DNA of 64,000 bases from Flavobacterium notoginsengisoli (GTDB lineage: Bacteria > Bacteroidota > Bacteroidia > Flavobacteriales > Flavobacteriaceae), in assembly GCF_014207905.1 (NCBI RefSeq), contig NZ_JACHLB010000001.1, positions 310,001-374,000 of the forward strand, given 5' to 3'. The notes under the pieces are model-generated. The model worked only from the letters and a program-made list of their open reading frames with translations, searched no databases and was not told where the DNA came from. The translations under genes were made by a program, and so were the position numbers. Shown piece after piece: positions 18,706 through 25,443 of this stretch (position 1 is its first letter; every line of letters starts with the position of its first letter).

Positions 18706-19404
18706 TTAAAAAAGCCCTTTACTTTTGGCTTCTTTCAGCAAATCATCATCAGAATCATTTTTAATTTTCAGCAGTTCTTTTAAATGTTTTTTCCTTTTTT
18801 CAATTGCATTTAAAGAAATCGGAATGTATTGCAACATATCTTGATTAGAAATTCCTTTTGATAAATGAATTAATATCTGCTTATCATACTGATCAATTTC
18901 AATAGCATTGTGAGTAGACTGATTAAGCATTTTGACTACCGACTGACTGTAATATTTTTCGTTTTTCATTACTTTATCGAATGCTAAAAGCAGTTCATCA
19001 AAAGTAAGATCATTTTTAATGACAAGGCCATTTGGCTGAATCGTTCTGATAATTGTTTTGATTTTCAGCAATTCAGTATACATTGTCAAAAGAATAATTT
19101 TGCACGAAGGCATTCTATTTAGCAAAAGCTTCGCCAAATCTTCTCCAGAAAAAATCTCTCTTTCTTCATATGGAGGCATACTGATATCTAAAAAAGCGAT
19201 ATCAAATTGAGGAGAGTTTTGATCTGTAATAATTTCGTAACCCGATTTACAATCGTGTGCCTGAAAAATCGAAAATTCGTATTGCTGAGCATTATACCGC
19301 GTAATGGCATTCTTGTATCCTTCAATAATAAATGGATGATCATCTACTATTAAGATGTTTCTTTTAACTAATTGCGAGGCTGAGTCTGTTAAATCAAATG
19401 TCAT
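18706..19404 (-). CDS. LuxR/NarL-type response regulator
   Basis: The 232-residue product has an N-terminal receiver (acidic pair in ILIVDDHPF, phospho-acceptor Asp about residue 73 in IAFLDISMPP) and a C-terminal LuxR-like helix-turn-helix (about 170-225, ILIHLSKGISNQDMLQYIPI and SLNAIEKRKKHLKELL). Its start overlaps the end of the upstream kinase gene by 11 bp, so it is that kinase's partner. The receiver residues are all intact, unlike the LytTR regulator 2.6 kb upstream. Confidence 0.93.
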   Translation of the reverse strand: MTFDLTDSASQLVKRNILIVDDHPFIIEGYKNAITRYNAQQYEFSIFQAHDCKSGYEIITDQNSPQFDIAFLDISMPPYEEREIFSGEDLAKLLLNRMPSCKIILLTMYTELLKIKTIIRTIQPNGLVIKNDLTFDELLLAFDKVMKNEKYYSQSVVKMLNQSTHNAIEIDQYDKQILIHLSKGISNQDMLQYIPISLNAIEKRKKHLKELLKIKNDSDDDLLKEAKSKGLF

Positions 19405-21451
19405 TATTATGCTGGTAAATATTAGGAATTATTGGGATTTTAACGGTGAGCTTTGTTCCTTCCCCTTTAACAGATTTAATATTAACTGTTCCTTTGCATT
19501 CTTTTGCTCTGTATTCTATATTGTGCAAACCAATTCCGTTTTTAGTCTTCTTAGTATTAAATCCTATTCCGTCATCTTCGATAGTTAATACCAAAACATT
19601 ATTTACATTTTTAAGCTCCACTTTGATAAAATCGGCACTAGCATATTTATTACAATTCTGAAGCCCTTCCTGAATAATTCTATATAAATTGATTTTGACA
19701 ATGTTGCTTATTTCCTCCCATTTTATATCAGGATCAAAGGTGGTAATCAATTTTGAATTATACGTATTTATTTGATTTTCAAATAGTTTATTTAGAATCG
19801 CAATAAAATTATTAATTAATTCTGATTTTTCTCTATTTAAATCATGAGAAATTTCACGAATATCTTGTTCTATATTTTTCAGCTCCGCCAAGTATTTTTT
19901 TCTTTTAATGGCAGCTTCTTCTTCATCTAGTTTATCCAAACTATCCAAACTAATTCTAATCCCAAACATGCGACCTAAAACCCCATCATGCAATTCCTGC
20001 GCTACATTTTTCTTTTCTCTTATTCTAGTCAATTCAATTTCATTTTGCTGAGAGATCATCAAATTGTAAATATCTTCGTTTGCAATCTGCTGTTGTTGCT
20101 TAAATAAGAGTTCTCGGTTTTTAGCTTGTTGGGTCTTATAAACATAGAAAAACAACCCGAGCAAAGTACAAATACTAAAAACATAAACCAAGGTTTTATT
20201 TTTCTCTTGAAGATTAGAGTTTTGATCTTTTATTTCGTTGGTTTCGTACGCAATTCTAGAGAATTTTTCTCCCATTTTACGTTCGTCTTTCAACATTTTA
20301 TCATTAAGCTTGATATATTCTCTAGAATAAATTGAGGCATTTTTAGGATCAACAGCTGCGGTTTGTTTTAAGGCTTCTAATGTATTTACAAGTTTTCCAG
20401 TTTTTCGCGAAAGAGTTAATGCCTGTTTAGACAACTCTAATGCTTTTGCTGTATCTTTATAAAAGGCATAATATTCAGACAAATGAATTTTACTCGATAC
20501 TACTCCAGAAAATAAATCAAGACTATCTCTTATCTGTAAAGATTGATAGAACAAATCTGGCAATTGATCAGAATCATTCATCTTGAATTTAGAATACCCT
20601 AAATTATCCAACAAAATAGCATACAGACTTGCCCTGTCCTGAAAAAGATTTTTTTCTTGAAGTCCTTCCTCAAAATATTTTTCTGCTTCTTTATAATTGC
20701 TCATATTCATATATATGAAACCAATATTATTTAAAGAAGCTGCCTTATATTGAAATTCTGATGCTATATCTTTATCTTGGAGAATTTGTAAAGCTTTATT
20801 CTGAAATTCCAAAGCTTTTTTATATTCTTCTCTTTCATTATATAAAACGCCAAGTAAATTATAGCTTTCATATAAAAGTTCGTTTACTTTTTTTTCTTTT
20901 TTTAAGATGCTCAAAGTCTTAAAAACAGTTATTTCACTTTCAAAAAAATCTCCTTCATTATATTGTAAATTGGCTTTACTCAAAAATGTTTTCGCCAGAT
21001 TTATTTGATCTTTTATTTTTAAATAGGTCTTTTCTGCACTAAAATAATTCATAAAAGCACTATCAGAAACAGATTGAGAAACATAGTAGTCCCCTAAATA
21101 CGTGTAAGCGGTAGCCATATGAACAGAATCTTTAGACTTCTCTGATCGCTCTAAAATCAACTTTGTAGTATTGAAATAGGCTTTCCAATCACTCATATTA
21201 TAGTAACGATTGGCAACTTTAAAAAGGTTTACTTTATTTATAGAATCATCTTTCTGGCTTAAAATAATATTTAATGCCTTAAGATTATAATTTTGCTTGA
21301 TTTTGAAAGGAATGCTGTCTTCATTGGCAAGAGAAAGATAGATCGGTAGGCTATCTGCTGAAGAAACTGTATTAGTATCTAGTCCTGTTTTTTTGGTACA
21401 ACCCAACAAAACCAAGAATATAAGTAATACTATTTTGTTTACGTCTTTCAA
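19394..21451 (-). CDS. TPR-containing lipoprotein-type sensor histidine kinase (HisKA_3 / HATPase)
   Basis: The 685-residue kinase has a lipobox at about Cys18 (LVLLGCTKK), periplasmic TPR repeats (about 60-370, LLGVLYNEREEYKKALEFQ, NNIGFIYMNMSNYKEAEKYF), one membrane segment (about 420-440) and a coiled-coil linker. The dimerisation domain carries the phospho-His in ELHDGVLGRM (about residue 488), followed by a HATPase domain (TIEDDGIGFN, NGIGLHNIEYRA). The periplasmic TPR array suggests sensing of a peptide or protein. It forms an operon with the following response regulator and is just downstream of a secreted repeat protein, a candidate ligand (inference). It has its own promoter at 21472-21500. 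Confidence 0.93.
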   Translation of the reverse strand: MKDVNKIVLLIFLVLLGCTKKTGLDTNTVSSADSLPIYLSLANEDSIPFKIKQNYNLKALNIILSQKDDSINKVNLFKVANRYYNMSDWKAYFNTTKLILERSEKSKDSVHMATAYTYLGDYYVSQSVSDSAFMNYFSAEKTYLKIKDQINLAKTFLSKANLQYNEGDFFESEITVFKTLSILKKEKKVNELLYESYNLLGVLYNEREEYKKALEFQNKALQILQDKDIASEFQYKAASLNNIGFIYMNMSNYKEAEKYFEEGLQEKNLFQDRASLYAILLDNLGYSKFKMNDSDQLPDLFYQSLQIRDSLDLFSGVVSSKIHLSEYYAFYKDTAKALELSKQALTLSRKTGKLVNTLEALKQTAAVDPKNASIYSREYIKLNDKMLKDERKMGEKFSRIAYETNEIKDQNSNLQEKNKTLVYVFSICTLLGLFFYVYKTQQAKNRELLFKQQQQIANEDIYNLMISQQNEIELTRIREKKNVAQELHDGVLGRMFGIRISLDSLDKLDEEEAAIKRKKYLAELKNIEQDIREISHDLNREKSELINNFIAILNKLFENQINTYNSKLITTFDPDIKWEEISNIVKINLYRIIQEGLQNCNKYASADFIKVELKNVNNVLVLTIEDDGIGFNTKKTKNGIGLHNIEYRAKECKGTVNIKSVKGEGTKLTVKIPIIPNIYQHNNDI

Positions 21452-21471
21452 TTATGTCTTTGGAATTTTAC

Positions 21472-21500
21472 CAAAAATAGTAAAAAACTTGAGACACAAA
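21472..21500 (-). promoter_or_regulatory. Promoter of kinase/response-regulator operon
   Basis: On the minus strand, TTTG (21500-21497) is separated by 17 bases from TATTTTTG (21479-21472), fitting the TTTG-N17-23-TAnnTTTG promoter of Bacteroidota. The -33 box touches the terminator of the upstream repeat-protein gene. Confidence 0.6.
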
Positions 21501-21526
21501 AAAAAAGCTGTCATTTCTGACAGCTT
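21498..21526 (-). terminator. Terminator of the PIDGG repeat-protein gene
   Basis: AAGCTGTCA (21505-21513) pairs with TGACAGCTT (21518-21526) around a TTTC loop, with an A run at 21498-21506 that is a T run on the minus strand. It is 22 bp after the stop of the repeat-protein gene, which supports that gene being real and on the minus strand. Confidence 0.8.
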
Positions 21527-21548
21527 AAATATATATTTTGATTGTAGA

Positions 21549-21857
21549 TTAGTCTACTTTTTTATCATTTCCGATTGATTGATTTACACTAGAAAAATTT
21601 AAATTTCTAGAGTCCATGCTCAATGCATCTTTCTTTTTGATTACTCCACCAGCAGCTCCACCATCAATTGGCAACATTGCTAAAGCATCTTTCTTTTTAA
21701 TTACTCCACCTGCAGCTCCACCATCAATTGGTAAGAATGCAAAAGCATCTTTTTTCTTAATTACTCCACCTGCTGCACCACCATCAATTGGAGCGCTGAA
21801 AGAAGTTGCAATTACTACTAATGAAAATAATCCGAATGTCAAAGCTGTTTTTTTCAT
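21549..21857 (-). CDS. Small secreted protein with three PIDGGAAGGVIKKKDA repeats; unrecognised
   Basis: This is a 102-residue protein. A signal peptide (about residues 1-21, KK then a hydrophobic stretch ending SFSA) is followed by three tandem 20-residue units (residues 22-41, 42-61, 62-81) and a polar tail of 21 residues. The core PIDGGAAGGVIKKKDA is identical in all three units although seven of its 16 codons vary between them, every change being silent. PIDGG followed by a basic cluster recalls the PID-CTERM sorting signal of Bacteroidota, but here it is repeated and internal and lacks a membrane segment. KKK in each unit would allow proteolytic release of peptides. It lies between a LytTR regulator and a TPR-kinase operon; a signalling role is inference. 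I do not recognise a family. Confidence 0.8.
   Translation of the reverse strand: MKKTALTFGLFSLVVIATSFSAPIDGGAAGGVIKKKDAFAFLPIDGGAAGGVIKKKDALAMLPIDGGAAGGVIKKKDALSMDSRNLNFSSVNQSIGNDKKVD
21615..21794 (-). repeat. Three 60-bp in-frame tandem repeats
   Basis: The repeats encode residues 22-81 of the small secreted protein. Units differ at several third-codon positions but keep the same 16-residue core, and there are no spacers of unrelated sequence, so this is not CRISPR. Confidence 0.9.
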
Positions 21858-21897
21858 GACCTGAGGTTTTAAGATGTTTGTTTACGTTTTTGGAAAA

Positions 21898-21921
21898 TGA
21901 TTCGTTGTTTGTTGCGAATCA
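21898..21921. promoter_or_regulatory. Hairpin in the leader of the repeat-protein gene
   Basis: TGATTCG (21898-21904) pairs with CGAATCA (21915-21921) across ten bases, 41 bp before the start codon. It could form in the 5' leader or act as an operator. Confidence 0.4.
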
Positions 21922-21986
21922 CGGTGTAAAACTAACATTAAGGCTGAAAAAAATTTATACGAAAAATTGAGTTTGTGGTAGATCAT

Positions 21987-22008
21987 ACCCAATTGATAGT
22001 CAATGGGT
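21987..22008. promoter_or_regulatory. Imperfect palindrome between LytTR gene and repeat-protein gene
   Basis: ACCCAATTGA-TAG-TCAATGGGT is symmetric except for one extra base. It lies 26 bp after the LytTR stop and 130 bp before the repeat-protein start. No T run follows on the minus strand, so an operator is a better guess than a terminator. Confidence 0.4.
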
Positions 22009-22034
22009 AGCAAATCCGAGTAAATGACTACTTT

Positions 22035-22892
22035 TTAGATTTCTAGGTAATTACCTGCTGCAAAATCAGCAATTATTTGGTCTACATTTGCTTTGTAGGT
22101 CTTAGAAAATGGGATTTTCTTTGAAGAATTTTTAAGATAACAGATAGCATTCCCGCTGTGAATTCTAGAAATGTAATTTCGATTAATCACATAACTATTG
22201 TGAATACGAATAAACGGATAGGTTAAAATGCTTTCAAAATGCTTTAACGTTTTAAATGCCGTAATCATTTCACCTGTATTCAAATAAATATCGGTAGAAT
22301 TGTTATCTGCCTGAAAATAACAGATATCCGCAGCATTTAAATACCGGTAATCTCCATAAGATTTTATACAGATGGTAAGTGGCTTTTCTACATGTTGAGG
22401 AATTGCGACTGTATCATTATCTATAACGACAGAAACAGGTTCTTGTTGTATTGAAGTGTTTTTTGTTTCTAGATTAGCCTTATTTAGCTTAAAAATAGTC
22501 TTTCTAAGATCTATTTCCATAACTGGTTTTAAGAGATAATCGTAAACACCATATTGAATGGCATCAAAAGCTTTATCTTTCAACTTTGTTGTCACGATAA
22601 TTTTAGGGATTTCTTGAAAGAAACGGTGCAATTCGCTAATAAAAGTCAAAGACAACTGACTTGAGGTATTTTTAGGATCGATTTCGAGAAAAACTAATTC
22701 TGGTTTATGTTCTAAAACCAAATTCAAACCATCTTGAAAATTTGATGCCGACGCAATAAAAGATAATTCTGAAAAACCTGCAGCGGTTGTTTTGGTTTTC
22801 AAAATACTTTCAGCATCATCATCAACAATAATATACGAATATTTCCTCAAGTTTTGGTTTTGTTGATTTTCTCCATACGCAATTTCAATCAA
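22035..22892 (-). CDS. LytTR-family regulator with atypical receiver (Asp to Glu)
   Basis: The 285-residue product has a receiver-like domain (about 17-135) and a C-terminal LytTR DNA-binding domain (about 175-275; YRYLNAADICYFQADNNST, IRIHNSYVINRNYISRI). The acidic pocket (VDDD, 24-26) and the conserved Lys (LKPV, about 122) are present, but the phospho-acceptor position reads VFLEID, with Glu70 where Asp is expected. Glu often mimics the phosphorylated state, so the protein may be constitutively active or respond to something other than phosphate. No kinase is adjacent upstream. The next gene on the strand is the PIDGG repeat gene, 177 bp away, a candidate target. Confidence 0.9.
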   Translation of the reverse strand: MIEIAYGENQQNQNLRKYSYIIVDDDAESILKTKTTAAGFSELSFIASASNFQDGLNLVLEHKPELVFLEIDPKNTSSQLSLTFISELHRFFQEIPKIIVTTKLKDKAFDAIQYGVYDYLLKPVMEIDLRKTIFKLNKANLETKNTSIQQEPVSVVIDNDTVAIPQHVEKPLTICIKSYGDYRYLNAADICYFQADNNSTDIYLNTGEMITAFKTLKHFESILTYPFIRIHNSYVINRNYISRIHSGNAICYLKNSSKKIPFSKTYKANVDQIIADFAAGNYLEI

Positions 22893-23065
22893 AAATTAGA
22901 TTTCTGATTGAATGAACTGGCGAAAAATTGGTTTTGGCTTTTTACCCGAATTTAAAAATACGGATTTAAACATTTTAAGCCGTTCATTGTTAACACATTA
23001 CATCTAAATGTTAATACAAAATGATGAAATGCAAAAAACATCGATAAAATGCGTGTTTTTTAAAA

Positions 23066-23100
23066 TCAAAAATCCCAAACTCCTTTACGGAATTTGGGAT
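23066..23100 (-). terminator. glyS terminator
   Basis: ATCCCAAA (23072-23079) pairs with TTTGGGAT (23093-23100), with an AAAAA run on the left that reads T on the minus strand. Confidence 0.75.
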
Positions 23101-23121
23101 CAATACTATAATTTGTAAAGA

Positions 23122-24660
23122 TTACATTTTCATTAACCAGTTTTTCATCGAAACTTCATTTTCGATAATTCCTCTTAATTCTGTAATTTTTACACGATCT
23201 TGTTTCATAGTATCTCTATGACGAATTGTTACCGTTTCGTCTTCTAGAGTTTGATGATCTACTGTTATACAGAAAGGCGTTCCTAAAGCATCTTGTCTTC
23301 TGTAACGACGTCCTACAGCATCTTTTTCATCATAAGCAACATTGAAATCCCATTTCAAATCTTCAATGATTTTTCTTGAAACTTCTGGCAAACCATCTTT
23401 TTTAACTAATGGCAGAACTGCTGCTTTAGTTGGTGCTAAAACTGCTGGTAATTTTAAAACTGTTCTTGTAGAACCGTCTTCTAATGTTTCTTCTTGTAAT
23501 GAAGTAGCAAAAACCGCCAAAAACATACGGTCTAAACCAACAGAAGTTTCTACTACATAAGGAACGTAGTTTTCGTTTAGTTCAGCATCAAAATATTGCA
23601 ATTTTCTTCCAGAATATTTCTCATGCGCTTTCAAATCGAAATCTGTACGAGAGTGAATTCCTTCCAATTCTTTAAATCCGAATGGGAAATTAAATTCGAT
23701 ATCTGCAGCTGCATTTGCGTAATGCGCTAATTTTTCGTGATCATGAAAACGGTAATTTTCTTTTCCTAATCCTAAAGACAAATGCCATTTTAGACGCGTA
23801 TCTTTCCAATGGTGGTACCATTTCATTTCTTCGCCTGGACGAACAAAAAATTGCATTTCCATTTGTTCAAATTCACGCATACGGAAAATAAACTGTCTTG
23901 CAACAATTTCATTTCTAAACGCTTTACCCGTTTGAGCAATTCCGAAAGGAACTTTCATACGACCCGATTTCTGAACATTTAAGAAGTTTACGAAAATACC
24001 TTGCGCCGTTTCTGGACGTAAATATAAATCCATTGCAGATTCTGCAGAAGCTCCAAGTTTAGTTCCAAACATTAGGTTAAACTGTTTTACATCAGTCCAA
24101 TTTTTAGAACCAGTTTCAGGATCGGCAATTCCTAATTCTTCAATTAACGCTTTCACGTCTTGAAGATCATCAGTCATACCTTTTGCAAGTCTTGATAAAA
24201 TTTCTTTCTTTTTTCCAAGATATTCAACTACACGAGCATTGGTAGTTACAAATTCTTCTTCGTTAAAAGCATCACCAAAACGAGCTTTTGCTTTATCAAT
24301 TTCTTTTTTAGCTTTATCTTCTAGTTTTTTACAATAGTCTTCAACTAAAGTATCAGCTCTATATCTTTTTTTAGAATCTTTATTATCAATTAATGGATCA
24401 TTGAATGCATCAACGTGTCCAGAAGCTTTCCAAGTTGTTGGATGCATCAATATTGCAGCATCAAGGCCGACAATATTTTCATTCATCTGAACCATTGATT
24501 TCCACCAATATTCACGGATATTCTTTTTTAATTCGACTCCATTTTGTGCATAATCATAGACTGCACTTAATCCGTCGTAAACTTCGCTTGACGGAAAAAT
24601 AAATCCGTACTCTTTTGCGTGCGAAACCACATTCTTAAATATATCTTCTTGTTTTGCCAT
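23122..24660 (-). CDS. glyS: Glycyl-tRNA synthetase (alpha2, eukaryote/archaeal type)
   Basis: The 512-residue class II synthetase charges tRNA-Gly. Motifs are intact: LYLRPETAQGIFVNFLNV, GIAQTGKAFRNEI (motif 2 region), RMREFEQMEMQFFV, and the C-terminal anticodon-binding domain (about 400-512). It is the single-chain type used across Bacteroidota, not the alpha/beta form of E. coli. The start ATG at 24660 is preceded by a -7 box TATTTTTG (24675-24668, minus strand), and it is divergent from comF. Confidence 0.97.
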   Translation of the reverse strand: MAKQEDIFKNVVSHAKEYGFIFPSSEVYDGLSAVYDYAQNGVELKKNIREYWWKSMVQMNENIVGLDAAILMHPTTWKASGHVDAFNDPLIDNKDSKKRYRADTLVEDYCKKLEDKAKKEIDKAKARFGDAFNEEEFVTTNARVVEYLGKKKEILSRLAKGMTDDLQDVKALIEELGIADPETGSKNWTDVKQFNLMFGTKLGASAESAMDLYLRPETAQGIFVNFLNVQKSGRMKVPFGIAQTGKAFRNEIVARQFIFRMREFEQMEMQFFVRPGEEMKWYHHWKDTRLKWHLSLGLGKENYRFHDHEKLAHYANAAADIEFNFPFGFKELEGIHSRTDFDLKAHEKYSGRKLQYFDAELNENYVPYVVETSVGLDRMFLAVFATSLQEETLEDGSTRTVLKLPAVLAPTKAAVLPLVKKDGLPEVSRKIIEDLKWDFNVAYDEKDAVGRRYRRQDALGTPFCITVDHQTLEDETVTIRHRDTMKQDRVKITELRGIIENEVSMKNWLMKM

Positions 24661-24667
24661 AGTGATG

Positions 24668-24738
24668 CAAAAATATAAAAAGTACCTTTAAAAAAAAGAA
24701 AAATAATAAAGTTTGAAGTGCTGATTTTCTTATTTTTG
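24668..24738. promoter_or_regulatory. Divergent promoters of glyS and comF
   Basis: For glyS (minus strand) the -7 box TATTTTTG occupies 24675-24668. For comF (plus strand) the -7 box TATTTTTG occupies 24731-24738, with a possible -33 TTTG at 24712-24715 (spacing 15, short). Confidence 0.5.
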
Positions 24739-24758
24739 TAAACAAAATCTTTCTTTTA

Positions 24759-25439
24759 GTGATTAATTATCTAATAAATCTATTTTTTCCCAAAGTCTGT
24801 GATGGATGTCGCGCTATTTTACTGCAAAATGAAAATGTCTTTTGTACACTTTGCCGACATGAAATGCCTCTTACTCAATATCATTTAGATTCAAAAAATG
24901 AAGCTGTAAAAAAGTTTTATGGGAAGATTGATATTCAATTTGCATCGACGTTTTTATATTTTAATAAAAAAGGAATGGTTCAGGAATTAATTCACAATCT
25001 AAAATACAAAGGACATGAAGAAATTGGAACTGCTCTTGGAAATTGGTATGTAGAAGATTTAAAAGAAGTTTCTTTTGAAATTCCTTTTGATGTTGTTATT
25101 CCGGTTCCTCTTCATAAAAGAAAATTTAAAGAACGAGGCTATAATCAAATAACAACTTTCGGAAAAGCTATTGCGAAAGGTTTTGGTATTCCCTTTAATG
25201 AAAATCTTTTGCTTAGAAAAGTATATTCTAAAACGCAATCTAAAAAAGATCTTTTAGGAAGATCAGAAAACATCGAAAATATTTTTGATGTTGAATTTAT
25301 CGAAACAAACCACAATAAACACTTTCTCATTGTTGATGATGTGCTTACAACGGGAGCAACAATTGAAGCCTGTTCGCGTGCTTTATTAAAAATTCCAGGC
25401 GCCAAAATAAGTACAATTTGTATCGCAATGGCGCACTAG
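24759..25439 (+). CDS. comF: ComF family phosphoribosyltransferase-like protein, GTG start
   Basis: The 226-residue product has an N-terminal double zinc-ribbon (Cys pairs in KVCDGC and FCTLC) and a C-terminal PRTase domain with the PRPP loop FLIVDDVLTTGATIEA. ComF proteins act in DNA uptake in naturally competent bacteria; in many others the role is unknown. The start is GTG at 24759, about 20 bases after the -7 box, with no in-frame ATG near. It converges on the protease gene with only 4 bp between stop codons. Confidence 0.92.
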   Translation: MINYLINLFFPKVCDGCRAILLQNENVFCTLCRHEMPLTQYHLDSKNEAVKKFYGKIDIQFASTFLYFNKKGMVQELIHNLKYKGHEEIGTALGNWYVEDLKEVSFEIPFDVVIPVPLHKRKFKERGYNQITTFGKAIAKGFGIPFNENLLLRKVYSKTQSKKDLLGRSENIENIFDVEFIETNHNKHFLIVDDVLTTGATIEACSRALLKIPGAKISTICIAMAH

Positions 25440-25443
25440 AAAT

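Noticed and set aside
21615..21794. CRISPR array
   Set aside because: Repeats are directly adjacent, in-frame 60-bp coding units with no unrelated spacers, and no cas genes are present.
21616..21864. Antisense frame across the repeat gene, reading repeats of ASFFLITPPAAPPSIG
   Set aside because: It is the wobble-aligned mirror of the PIDGG gene. It has no signal peptide, no terminator on its side and no context, so the minus-strand frame is preferred.
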